Of a DNA stretch of 64,000 nucleotides, positions 1 through 8,443 are shown in pieces. The stretch is from Bacteroides intestinalis (GTDB taxonomy: Bacteria; Bacteroidota; Bacteroidia; Bacteroidales; Bacteroidaceae): contig NZ_QRZF01000027.1 of assembly GCF_003464595.1 (NCBI RefSeq), positions 4,106 through 68,105 of the forward strand. Reading direction: 5' to 3'. A program made the translations under genes and the position numbers. The notes under the pieces were generated by a model that was given only the letters and a program-made list of their open reading frames with translations, was not told where the DNA came from and ran no database searches. How positions within the stretch are numbered: the first letter of the stretch is position 1; every line of letters begins with the position of its first letter.

Positions 1-69
1 TTTAAATATCCGTTTCATATATTCTTGTTTTAAATTATCAATTTTAGCATAGGAATAGCAGAAAACAAG

Positions 70-109
70 CCGTCCCGCCTCATGCACTTCTGTGCACGGG
101 GCGGGACGG
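70..109 (-). terminator. Hairpin terminator after the HEPN remnant
   Basis: A 10-bp perfect stem (70-79 with 100-109, CCGTCCCGCC/GGCGGGACGG) encloses a second 5-bp stem (83-87 with 92-96) with a 4-nt loop. On the minus strand it is followed by a T-rich stretch. It lies 24 nt past the stop of the gene at 133 and would end minus-strand transcription of the MntA/HEPN pair. The A-rich sequence on the other side could let it work in both directions. Confidence 0.75.
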
Positions 110-132
110 AAAACAATATTTTATTAAAAAAA

Positions 133-360
133 TTACTTAAACAGCATTCTTTCTATAGTCTCCACTAACTCTAATGCTTGGGGATATAATGCCGAAGTGG
201 TCTCTTCATCAAAATAAATAAAATCTTCATAATCCCCAATTTGCCTATTATCAAATAGATCCGTATAAAATTTACTTAAAGGTATGGGAAACTTCCCAGT
301 CCTAACAAAATGCATACCCAACATCTGCCGTACTCCAGCATGAGTTTTGGTTTCCTGTCA
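133..360 (-). pseudogene. HEPN-domain toxin, 5'-truncated remnant
   Basis: The readable frame is the C-terminal half of a HEPN protein of the MNT/HEPN (HepT-like) pairs: KTHAGVRQM, then LGMHFVRTG, then a GDYEDF segment. The usual N-terminal helices, about 45 residues including the region that carries the catalytic R-x4-6-H type motif, are absent. The frame runs back without a start codon to the TGA stop of the adjacent nucleotidyltransferase gene and is in the same frame as that gene. The first ATG is at 324, inside the conserved core, and would give only 63 residues. I infer an internal deletion that removed the start and N-terminus. A functional toxin is unlikely. Confidence 0.75.
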
Positions 361-675
361 TCATAACAGTATCCCTTCTTTCATTACATTCTTATAAAAT
401 GGAGTAATACGATGTAATGTCTCCCATATCTTACGAGAAAGCACTATCGGACTAATAATAACTCCACTCTCAAACTCTATATCATAAAGCGGATATGTTA
501 TTGCACGCCTATCTTCTAATGTCACTTTCTCTTTATCAAGCAGAATTAGCACATCAACATCACTATCGGGACGTGCTTCTCCACGAGCCTCTGAACCATA
601 CAAAATAGCTTGAGCATCAGGAGCGACACTTTTCAATGTATTGCGAATGGCTTCTATGATTTCAGGTCTTTTCAT
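361..675 (-). CDS. MntA-like minimal nucleotidyltransferase (antitoxin type)
   Basis: This 104-residue protein has the minimal nucleotidyltransferase signature GSEARGEARPDSDVD at residues 27-41. Gly27-Ser28 form the nucleotide-binding turn, and Asp39 and Asp41 are the likely metal ligands. Length and C-terminus (ending MKEGILL) match full-length family members that partner HEPN toxins. In characterised MntA/HepT systems the enzyme adds AMP to the HEPN toxin and neutralises it. Here the partner gene immediately downstream is truncated, so this may be an orphan antitoxin. A TATTTTTG -7-like box lies upstream on the minus strand (704-711). Confidence 0.85.
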   Translation of the reverse strand: MKRPEIIEAIRNTLKSVAPDAQAILYGSEARGEARPDSDVDVLILLDKEKVTLEDRRAITYPLYDIEFESGVIISPIVLSRKIWETLHRITPFYKNVMKEGILL

Positions 676-788
676 TCTTTCATTTCATTAACTCGTTTCA
701 ACGCAAAAATAGTCAGTTTCCTATTGATAAGTAAACTTTCAACAAACTATTTTACTCTCCTCCCACTGGTTAAATAAAGGGAATGAAT

Positions 789-807
789 TCTCTACACAGT
801 GTGGAGA
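789..807. promoter_or_regulatory. Imperfect 19-bp dyad (possible operator)
   Basis: TCTC-T-ACAC-A-GTGT-G-GAGA is a near-palindrome with a single central base and one T/G mismatch per arm. The loop is too short for an RNA hairpin, so a protein-binding site is the more natural reading. It lies in the 246-bp gap between the fimbrial operon end (922) and the mntA-like gene (start 675), upstream of the latter. The role is unknown. Confidence 0.25.
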
Positions 808-921
808 AAATCTCTTTATATACAAAATTTCAGCACAACATACATAGTACAGGATAGAAGACTAAATACATTTGTTTTCCGTTATTCCAACATATCAAAG
901 AGCGCATCATAAAAGAAACCA

Positions 922-3432
922 TCAAGGCTTCTTCCGAATATTATCCTGCACACACCTCACTGAAAAGCCGAATTTCCAGTCGATAGGATGTGTAACTGCA
1001 ATGGCATTATCCTGAATCTGATAAATCAACATACCACTCGTAGTCTTCGTTCCATGTTCAGAAGTCCACTGATAAACTGTACTATTCTTTTTATCCCGGT
1101 AAGTGCCATTCATTTCACGAAGCGAAACGGCAGGAAAGAATATGGATTTATCGCCATCCGGACCTTCTGAAGTTCCATAGTAAATAAATCCTGAACCCAC
1201 AAAATCCGGTTCTTGTACTGCACCGGTAATGGAAGATATGGTAGAGCCATTGTAGAACATTATGTTGTTGAACTTCGGTTTAATCGATTCCAGTGCTCCG
1301 GTAGTACCATCATTGGCTCCGAATCCTATCCACATACAATACTTGAATGTACCATCATCGCTAAAGATAGAAGAATTATATCCCGAGAGAGCCGATTGCG
1401 TAATACCATTGGAAGGAACCCTCCATCCTTTAGGACAAGGATCATAAATAGTTTTAGGACCATCCCCATTCCAATTATAAGATATGGCAGGATATTCATT
1501 ATTCGTACCTGTACTATACGTCAATGGATTTTGTATTAGCTGTTCCACCGAAGTCAGTTTTTGTTTTTTTACATCCAACGGTTCACCCACTTCATCAAAA
1601 ATAGTCTTTGTCTCTTTTGTTGTGCCGTCTGCTGCAGCAAAGAACGGATCTTTGCGCCCTCCCTGATAAAGCAAGCCGAGAGTACGCCGTCCGTCAATCT
1701 GGTTATCTTGCATGCCTGCCTTGGTAGCTCCCAGATTGCGATCCATAATGACACATTTATAGAAAGCTCCGGCAGCATCCGTCCACGAAATACCCTGATA
1801 TACCTGTACCGCACCACCTTGAGTCGCATTCCGGGCATCGTTGATGGCAGCCTCGCGAGTAGCTCCATCCGTTATTTTACTTGCATCCAGCCCAGCCGGT
1901 ACATAGTCGCTAATCCAGATATGCCAACTCCATACGGTGGCACCTGACTGATTTACAGCTTCTATCACTGCATTTCCTCCCTTGGTAACAGGTACTTTTA
2001 CGTGTACCAGTGCTTTATTTAAATCTCCGATATCAGTAGTATTTACCAAATTGGCATGATTATCCTTGTCTACAACATATCCCAATACCAAATCACCAGA
2101 GGTTCCGGTATCTTTCGTCTGCCACAATACCCGGACATGATCGATAGCCTTATCAGCAGACAATGTAGCACCATCCGTCAGATAAGTATTCCAGCCATCC
2201 GTTCCTGCCTCGTGCTTATAAGGGTTAAAGCAGATATTCGTACCCGGCAGCATCATCAGGCAGTTGCTGGTGGGCACAATGTTGGTACTGATTACCGGAG
2301 TCTGATCCAGCAATTGGATACGGCCATCCCCACGATAGTCAGTGGAGTTGATATTCAGTGTCCAGGTATAATCCGTATTTTCCAGCAAATTAAAGTCCGT
2401 AGAGGCATCACCACCCAGATAAGCCCGATAATAAAGACGTTCATTCTTAGTAGAATTATCTACCACCACTTCCGCATACGAAGCGGCATCGGGGGCATTC
2501 TCTTTCGTACGATAATAGGAAGAAGAAGCGGCGGCTGAAGTTCCGCGTGCATTGGCAGGTATCCACAAGGTTTTTGAACCTGCCGCCAAGTCACCGGGAT
2601 CGGTCAAACGGAAATAGTCAACAAATTCTACGATTGCAGATGGATACGTCATTCCCCATTCTGTTTGTGTAGCGGCCGGAAGAAGCCGGAAGGCTGCAGG
2701 TATCTGGCAGAGGCGGACCTCTTTGACAGCATACGCATTATCCGTCAACTTATTATTCCATGCCACCGTCATCTTGGCAGCCAGGCGTTTGAGTAATAAA
2801 CGGGCATCGTATGCACCCTCCACACTCTGAATGCCCTCGCTCGTTACTTTAACATGAGGTAAATGGAGGAGATAAGGCATTTTGTTGATATTAATGCCAC
2901 TTGCACTTGTACTGCCATCGGTAGGAATAGCATCGAAGTAACTTTTATCCAGAGTCAACTTCTGGAGTTCTGATATGCTATTGCCAAAATTGAGAGAGCC
3001 ATTGTCCTTTCCACAAGCCACAATCACCAATTGGCAATCATCCAATGCCGCCAATGAGAGGGTCAGTTTCTTGTTCAAATCCGTAGATCCGGAGAAACTC
3101 TGGCTTTTCTTCAATATTCCATTACTATCATATTGCATGATGCGAAGTTCATACAACTTGTCAGGTTTCATCCCTGCATCAGTTCTTGTATGTACCATTG
3201 GCACCGGTTCAGCACTGAAAGCACCGTCCTGCGCCATGCCATTGCTACGTGTCGTCCCGGAAGGTGTATAACCATCCTCTTCGTCAGCAAAACCTAACGA
3301 AAGAGAAACAGTTACCTGTTTTTCTTCCTGTTGTGGTGACGAGAATCCCAGTTCGTTTTCACAAGCTGTAATTCCTACGAGTAATATGAGACCTGCCATA
3401 GGTCCCATGATCTTCTTCTTTATCCCAATCAT
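922..3432 (-). CDS. Large surface lipoprotein with C-terminal FISUMP-like domain (putative fimbrial tip)
   Basis: An 836-residue lipoprotein with lipobox Cys24 and an Arg in a TTR context at residue 62, like the pilins upstream. Residues about 30-480 resemble the long DUF4906-type fimbrial proteins of Bacteroides. Residues about 565-830 form a FISUMP-type domain: CVIMDRNLGAT near the start, then DPCPKGWRVPS and a terminal FSVRCVQD. It is the last gene of the pilin operon, 12 nt after the preceding stop. Its size and terminal position suggest a tip or adhesin subunit, which is inference. The product presumably reaches the outer membrane through the lipoprotein route. Confidence 0.75.
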   Translation of the reverse strand: MIGIKKKIMGPMAGLILLVGITACENELGFSSPQQEEKQVTVSLSLGFADEEDGYTPSGTTRSNGMAQDGAFSAEPVPMVHTRTDAGMKPDKLYELRIMQYDSNGILKKSQSFSGSTDLNKKLTLSLAALDDCQLVIVACGKDNGSLNFGNSISELQKLTLDKSYFDAIPTDGSTSASGININKMPYLLHLPHVKVTSEGIQSVEGAYDARLLLKRLAAKMTVAWNNKLTDNAYAVKEVRLCQIPAAFRLLPAATQTEWGMTYPSAIVEFVDYFRLTDPGDLAAGSKTLWIPANARGTSAAASSSYYRTKENAPDAASYAEVVVDNSTKNERLYYRAYLGGDASTDFNLLENTDYTWTLNINSTDYRGDGRIQLLDQTPVISTNIVPTSNCLMMLPGTNICFNPYKHEAGTDGWNTYLTDGATLSADKAIDHVRVLWQTKDTGTSGDLVLGYVVDKDNHANLVNTTDIGDLNKALVHVKVPVTKGGNAVIEAVNQSGATVWSWHIWISDYVPAGLDASKITDGATREAAINDARNATQGGAVQVYQGISWTDAAGAFYKCVIMDRNLGATKAGMQDNQIDGRRTLGLLYQGGRKDPFFAAADGTTKETKTIFDEVGEPLDVKKQKLTSVEQLIQNPLTYSTGTNNEYPAISYNWNGDGPKTIYDPCPKGWRVPSNGITQSALSGYNSSIFSDDGTFKYCMWIGFGANDGTTGALESIKPKFNNIMFYNGSTISSITGAVQEPDFVGSGFIYYGTSEGPDGDKSIFFPAVSLREMNGTYRDKKNSTVYQWTSEHGTKTTSGMLIYQIQDNAIAVTHPIDWKFGFSVRCVQDNIRKKP

Positions 3433-3444
3433 ATCATTCAGGTT

Positions 3445-4596
3445 TTAAAAATCCACCACTTTATCAATCGTCTCCACCTTATCAAACACCACCACATTAC
3501 CATTCGTAATGGTTACCCGCACATCACCACTGTTGGCGCCGCTGATCTGCACAGTAATTGTATAGTGGTAGCCGCGGCGGACATTGTAATCATTCACCAG
3601 ATTGCCGCCCAGATACAAACGATAGCGGACAGAGATAGGACTCGTGGCAGTCGGAGCAGCGCTACTATAACTGTACCAATACGACCCGACCAGATCAATA
3701 TAGGTACATTTCGACAAGTCACCACCCGTTTCAGGTTTGCCGTCACCACCCAATGCGGGCACCTTGCCGTCGGCTTTAGGACCGTAGGCATTGAGGTTTT
3801 TCTCTTGGAAAGATTTGCCGCAACCTACTCCGCGAAGATTTTCGGGCATATAGAAAGTATAGGTACCATTTACACTAAGACCATTATCGGTGGCGTCAGT
3901 ATCAACCGGATAAGTATTGGTTATTTGATCTGCTGCCGGATAAGCACCGACAGTTGTTCCGGCACGGCTTTCAAGAGCGAATGATTCAGGTAGATTATAA
4001 GCCGTTATAGATTGAAGGGTGAATCGTGCGGGAGAAGCCACTTTATTCGTCCACTTTACATCAATCCAGCTATAAGCATAGCTCAAACCGGCCAGAAGAA
4101 CCGCTTTACCACTTGCATCAGTACCTTTAAATTCTATGTCATCCGAAACCAGATAATTCTGCTGGCTTTTATAATTCGAATAGCTGATTACGATGCCTTC
4201 CAAATCTACTTTTTGAGCATTAGTATTTTTGGAAAAAGCAACCAACTGACTTTGGCTTTCACCGAAATTTACGATAATACGGAAAGTTCCGCTTACATCC
4301 GAAAAGTTACCCGTTTCTACCTGTACAAGTGCTCCGCTGGTTCCAAAATCACTAATCTTATCACTGCCATAACATACAGCATGCAACATCTTTCCATCTG
4401 CATCGAACTGCACCACCCACACATCATTAATACTAACGCCACCGATAGATCCGGCACGAGTATCTACCGACAAGGCCGGAGGCAGACTCAAATAAATACT
4501 GAGTCCCCCACTCTCATTCTCAACTGGTTCCGAAGATTCGCAAGCCACAAACAGAAAGATGGCAGCAACACAAAGAAGGGTTATTATCTTATTCAT
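3445..4596 (-). CDS. Fimbrial lipoprotein, DUF4906/FimA-superfamily-like
   Basis: This lipoprotein of 383 residues is read from the ATG at 4596. That start gives a compact signal peptide ending FLFVAC (Cys19) and avoids overlap with the upstream gene, whereas the longer frame from 4620 adds eight residues. A DTR site at Arg47 lies 28 residues after the Cys. The N-terminal part (SIYLSLPPAL, then VVQFDADGKML) resembles that of the 836-residue protein downstream, with which it may form the non-major end of a pilus. The C-terminus is rich in beta-strand-like alternation and ends with VETIDKVVDF. Family assignment is by pattern only. Confidence 0.7.
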   Translation of the reverse strand: MNKIITLLCVAAIFLFVACESSEPVENESGGLSIYLSLPPALSVDTRAGSIGGVSINDVWVVQFDADGKMLHAVCYGSDKISDFGTSGALVQVETGNFSDVSGTFRIIVNFGESQSQLVAFSKNTNAQKVDLEGIVISYSNYKSQQNYLVSDDIEFKGTDASGKAVLLAGLSYAYSWIDVKWTNKVASPARFTLQSITAYNLPESFALESRAGTTVGAYPAADQITNTYPVDTDATDNGLSVNGTYTFYMPENLRGVGCGKSFQEKNLNAYGPKADGKVPALGGDGKPETGGDLSKCTYIDLVGSYWYSYSSAAPTATSPISVRYRLYLGGNLVNDYNVRRGYHYTITVQISGANSGDVRVTITNGNVVVFDKVETIDKVVDF

Positions 4597-4616
4597 AAGC
4601 ATACACTGTATTTTGA

Positions 4617-5672
4617 TCAATCTTTTCCCAAATCCTCACCGGTCAGATTGGACGTTGTCCATTCACGAATGGCAAGCGTAAGGTCGGAAGGAACAATCGC
4701 ACCGTAAAATGTCAGTGAGAAGTCAAACTGATACGTCATTCCCGGCAACAAGGCTTTTTCAATAGTGGCAAAATAGGAATCGGTAGAAGTTTTCGTCTGA
4801 CTGCCATCTTTATATTTCACTGTCAGATTCACATCAAACTTCATCTTTTGCGTTCCACCTACAGGCAATAGTACACCGGGATCGCTGGTGCGTTCCTTGG
4901 TAACATCATACTCCAAAGTATTATTTGAATCGAACTTTTCAAAAGAATAGGATGCATTGGCAACAGTAGTAGCACTCGGCGTCTCCCAGGAAGTATTATT
5001 CAGTTTATAGACAAAACTTCCGTACAGGCCGCTCACCTTAATGTAATTCACAACCAATGCCGTAGGAGTCACCGGTTGCATGGAGTTTCTTGCCTTCACA
5101 GTGGTTATCACCTGCGCCCCCATGCGAGTAAAAGGTTTGGGCAGAGATACCAGCATGGTATTGTCTCCCGTTTTATCCGGTTGCACCACGATGCCTTCCA
5201 ACTTGGTGTACATGAAGTCCTTTCCGTTACTTACGGTAAATGCTCCGCTGTTATCCAACTCCGGCACTTCGGTAGAAGAATTGTAAGATACCAGATAGAG
5301 GTCGTACGTTCCACGATACAGGGTCAGACTGCCTGTAGCCTTGCCGGGTTTTGAAGCATCTGCTTCACTGGGTTGGACAGTGTAGTTTTTACTATCCAGC
5401 GGAGTTCCCAGATTCGTGCTTCCTGCCGAAAAAGCGTAGATGCGGAATATCTTACCGATTGCCATATCTTCTGATGTAGAAGCAGCATCGGCACGTGTCA
5501 CCGAGGCACTATACATATCGAACGTCAATGTCACAGGTTCCCCCGGCTCCGAATCAGGGTCAGCATCCGGCAGCACTGCATCACCGGCACTGCATCCTGC
5601 CAGCAAAATTCCCAAAACAAGGCCGGAAAATACCGGAAAGCGGGAGGCTAAATTTAAAGATTTGTATTTCAT
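4617..5672 (-). CDS. Fimbrillin-like lipoprotein
   Basis: A 351-residue lipoprotein with signal peptide ending LLAGC (Cys27) and the processing-type motif SVTRADAA with Arg60. The body reads IFRIYAFSAG, then YRGTYDLYLVSYN, a pattern seen in BF2992-type members of the fimbrillin-A clan. It ends with the IREW element typical of the last strand of these proteins. The gene lies 7 nt downstream of the previous pilin stop. In Bacteroidales type V pili such proteins are exported as lipoproteins, cleaved after an Arg and polymerised by strand exchange. Confidence 0.75.
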   Translation of the reverse strand: MKYKSLNLASRFPVFSGLVLGILLAGCSAGDAVLPDADPDSEPGEPVTLTFDMYSASVTRADAASTSEDMAIGKIFRIYAFSAGSTNLGTPLDSKNYTVQPSEADASKPGKATGSLTLYRGTYDLYLVSYNSSTEVPELDNSGAFTVSNGKDFMYTKLEGIVVQPDKTGDNTMLVSLPKPFTRMGAQVITTVKARNSMQPVTPTALVVNYIKVSGLYGSFVYKLNNTSWETPSATTVANASYSFEKFDSNNTLEYDVTKERTSDPGVLLPVGGTQKMKFDVNLTVKYKDGSQTKTSTDSYFATIEKALLPGMTYQFDFSLTFYGAIVPSDLTLAIREWTTSNLTGEDLGKD

Positions 5673-5679
5673 AAGTCAC

Positions 5680-6648
5680 TTATATTCCAATTCCCGTATT
5701 CTGATTTGCATCACTCTTCCATGCGTCAATCTTTACATTGGTCAGACTGCCGCCCATCTTGTCCACCGTAATGGCATAGACATAATGATAGCCTGCTTTC
5801 CATTGCACCGCACTCACAACCGCCGTTTCAAAAGAACGGGGAGTGACGGTACCGTCGGCCTCGGTGACGTCCACAGTAAGGCGAAATGAAAGGCGCGTTT
5901 CGGCAGCACTCATAGGGGCTACCAAAGAACTGACATTAGGGTCTTTTTGCAAGGTACTCAGCACTGCCGATCCTTCCAAAGCGATGGAATTGGTAGATGC
6001 CAGACCGTTCAGGGTTCCGGTACTCAGATTCATAGTACCACTCGAACCCATTTGCAAACGGCTGGTACTACTTAGCAGTTCTATCTTTGTCAAAGTCAGC
6101 GTTTCCTGTACATTGGCAGATTTCGACACCCGGAAACTAACCTTTGCCAGAGCATGATTCATGGTGAAGGTAACCGCACGGGAAGCAGCCGTAGCCGTCA
6201 GCGGGGTGGCACAAAGGTAATCCACCTGCTGGGAAGCGTTGAAATTGTCCGCTACCACCTGAACAGGTACGGAATGATTACCGACAGAGGAATTTGTGAC
6301 CGATAGATCCGACGGAGCAAAGGCATATAAACGATTGGGAGTGCTCGCATCCGTCACCGTTATATCGGGAGGAGTAATTGAACTCCATGTTCCATTCGCC
6401 AATTCGTACACGGATTTGGCATTCGTTGCCAGTGCTGCATGCGCGTTATCGGTGACATATACACCGATTTTAGTCAACTGGGTAGCTCCCAGCGCACGAG
6501 TGACCGAAGGATCGGACAACTCCACCGAACGTAACTGCAAAGCATTTCCCTCAGTGTCCGGTTCCGGTACACCGTCTCCGTCACAGCCCAAGAATACGAG
6601 AGCTGCTACGGAAGCCAACAAGATATCTGTATATTTCATTTTCATCAT
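5680..6648 (-). CDS. Fimbrillin family lipoprotein (Mfa-like)
   Basis: I start at the ATG at 6648 because it gives a normal signal peptide (Lys-rich start, then ILLASVAALVFLGC, Cys22) and a 28-nt gap after the upstream stop. The longer frame from 6708 adds a Cys-containing charged tail and overlaps its neighbour. The 322-residue product has SVTRALG with Arg51. It then shows the fimbrillin pattern: LTKIGVYVTDN, a YAFAPSD segment, NHALAKVSFRV in the middle and IDAWKSD at the C-terminus. It is one of eight similarly built pilins in this operon. Confidence 0.8.
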   Translation of the reverse strand: MMKMKYTDILLASVAALVFLGCDGDGVPEPDTEGNALQLRSVELSDPSVTRALGATQLTKIGVYVTDNAHAALATNAKSVYELANGTWSSITPPDITVTDASTPNRLYAFAPSDLSVTNSSVGNHSVPVQVVADNFNASQQVDYLCATPLTATAASRAVTFTMNHALAKVSFRVSKSANVQETLTLTKIELLSSTSRLQMGSSGTMNLSTGTLNGLASTNSIALEGSAVLSTLQKDPNVSSLVAPMSAAETRLSFRLTVDVTEADGTVTPRSFETAVVSAVQWKAGYHYVYAITVDKMGGSLTNVKIDAWKSDANQNTGIGI

Positions 6649-6676
6649 TTTTTCTCGTTCTACTTTGTTACACCGG

Positions 6677-7540
6677 TCAGGTTGCATTGCCGGCATCTTC
6701 TTCACCATCAGTAGTACTGAAACCCGGAAGAAATTCCGTCACGACTACGCTGGTAAGGTTCAACTCATTCGTTCCGGTAAACGTGTATTGATATTCGTAT
6801 CCCGCCTGAAAGGTCAAGCCACTGCCTTTCTCCTGATAAGTACGGGTCCCAAAGGGGCTTGCCGTCACCGAAATGAGATAGGACGTGGCAGCATCGGGTG
6901 AAAAGATACCTGAATAGGTATGGCGTCTCACGGCTTCGGAGGTTTTCAGTAATGTGATGGTTTCCTCGGTAGTTTTATTTCCACTACAGAGTCCCTTTCC
7001 GGTAACCTTAGCACTTCCACTACTATTATCAACCTGAAAACTTACAATAATCGTAATTTTACAGGCAGCCGGTGCAAAACTGAAACTGACACGGTTTCCG
7101 GTGGCAGCGGCGGTAGCAGTCAGCCGATTGCTTTTCCAGAATTTAGTAGGCGTGCTTTGATCTGCCAGTATACTTGAAAAATCATTGGGAAAAGTGGCTG
7201 TAAAAGTCTCCCCATTACCCGTTGTAGTCATCGGAGTAGTGGACACAGACGGGGTCCAACCTCCGGCTGCCGTCCGTTTATAATTGACGTCGGTTGATCC
7301 TGTTTTTGATATTTTAATCACATCATCGGTCACAAATTTCTTTTTATCATAGTCCGATAGATGCGGGTCGTCCGCACGGGTTTGGGGATTACCGATTTCG
7401 GCAGATATTTCCAACGGCGTAGCGACGCCTGCACCGTCCTGTGTACACGATGCGAATATACCCGCTATCAATAACAGTAGTAACCGGAATTGTGACCGGA
7501 CACCCGTGTACTTAGTATATATATGAGTCTTATTCATCAT
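6677..7540 (-). CDS. Fimbrillin family lipoprotein
   Basis: This 287-residue protein has an unusually long n-region (about 18 residues with Arg15 and Arg19) before a Leu-rich core and lipobox ASC (Cys32). PQTRADD puts the candidate cleavage Arg at 55. The middle has FVTDDVIKISKTG and AACKITIIVSF, matching the DDQI..K and NAKLTLKF segments of the next pilin upstream (7553-8419), so the two are likely sister paralogues. The C-terminus lacks the usual Trp: the last strand reads VVVTEF. Spacing to the upstream gene is 12 nt. Confidence 0.78.
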   Translation of the reverse strand: MMNKTHIYTKYTGVRSQFRLLLLLIAGIFASCTQDGAGVATPLEISAEIGNPQTRADDPHLSDYDKKKFVTDDVIKISKTGSTDVNYKRTAAGGWTPSVSTTPMTTTGNGETFTATFPNDFSSILADQSTPTKFWKSNRLTATAAATGNRVSFSFAPAACKITIIVSFQVDNSSGSAKVTGKGLCSGNKTTEETITLLKTSEAVRRHTYSGIFSPDAATSYLISVTASPFGTRTYQEKGSGLTFQAGYEYQYTFTGTNELNLTSVVVTEFLPGFSTTDGEEDAGNAT

Positions 7541-7552
7541 GCTTACTTTTAA

Positions 7553-8419
7553 TTAGTCAAAGTCCCCATTATGTCTGCCCGATACCGTCCAGTCCTTTAT
7601 TTCGGCCTGACCTACCGGGACGAGAATATTATTCTGCAGTTTCAGTGTATATGTATAGCTGGTTCCCTTTGCCATGGCACATTGGACAGTAGCTTTATAG
7701 GTGAGGCCATACGCATCTGTTATTGTTATTGAAATGTCCGTATTCTTGGCCCGCGGATAAATCACCGCGCACCAGAGGTAGTCGGAATCGACAGGGCGCA
7801 GCATATTGATACTTTCAGTAGCCGTACTGCTGCCCGTCCGCAATCCGGTTGCCTGCACGGTCATCCGGCTGAAAACAGGCAATTTATTCACACCAGTAAA
7901 TTTCAGTGTCAGTTTTGCATTTTCATGATTGAAGGCATTCGTGCCTGTAAATTTCACTTCAGCACCCGAAACAGGAACTTCGGGCGTACGGAGGTAGTTA
8001 CTTTTCAGGAAATCCGCTTTCTTCTCCTGGCTTGCCTGGATGCCATCATAACCGACCGGGAAAGAAGCACGATACGTCACGGCAGGAAGAAAGCCCAATT
8101 CGCTACCTGCGGGTGCTTTCCAACTACCGGTTGCATTCAGGGTATATCCGGAAGATGCCAGCAGGGCAGTGTTACGTGTACAGGTTACATTGATCTGGTC
8201 ATCGGTTCTGAATTTACTCAGATCGTAGTCATTGGCAGGTGCAGCATCCCCCAACCTATCTGTAGATGAAGGGGAAGCGGAAGTCCCGATCTCGGCAGTA
8301 ATGGTGAGCGGAGTGCCTGACGCTACCGGAATACCCGATTGCTCGTCGGTGCAACCGGATGCCAGTAACAGGAAGCCGGAAGCGATATAGGGCAGTATAT
8401 TTAAAATCTGTTTCTTCAT
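7553..8419 (-). CDS. Fimbrillin family lipoprotein
   Basis: A 288-residue lipoprotein with signal peptide ending LLASGC (Cys23). The region after the Cys contains PLTITAEIGTS, as in the neighbour at 6677-7540. The Arg site is a less typical STDR at Arg55. The body has KFRTDDQINVTCTRN, then HENAKLTLKFTG and a final IKDWTVSG with the family Trp. It probably encodes an alternative or minor pilin. The assignment to the fimbrillin family is firm; the role within the fibre is not known. Confidence 0.78.
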   Translation of the reverse strand: MKKQILNILPYIASGFLLLASGCTDEQSGIPVASGTPLTITAEIGTSASPSSTDRLGDAAPANDYDLSKFRTDDQINVTCTRNTALLASSGYTLNATGSWKAPAGSELGFLPAVTYRASFPVGYDGIQASQEKKADFLKSNYLRTPEVPVSGAEVKFTGTNAFNHENAKLTLKFTGVNKLPVFSRMTVQATGLRTGSSTATESINMLRPVDSDYLWCAVIYPRAKNTDISITITDAYGLTYKATVQCAMAKGTSYTYTLKLQNNILVPVGQAEIKDWTVSGRHNGDFD

Positions 8420-8443
8420 TGGTTCGTTTCTCCTTTCGTCGGT

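Noticed and set aside
133..324. A 63-residue HEPN gene starting at the ATG at 324 as a functional toxin
   Set aside because: The conserved KTHAGVRQ segment continues in frame upstream of that ATG up to the stop of the neighbour, which shows the start is lost rather than genuinely internal.
4012..4707. A 231-codon plus-strand open frame opposite the fimbrial lipoproteins
   Set aside because: It runs antisense across the ends of two genes with convincing lipoboxes and family patterns, has no ribosome-binding site or promoter, and its product is low in recognisable structure.
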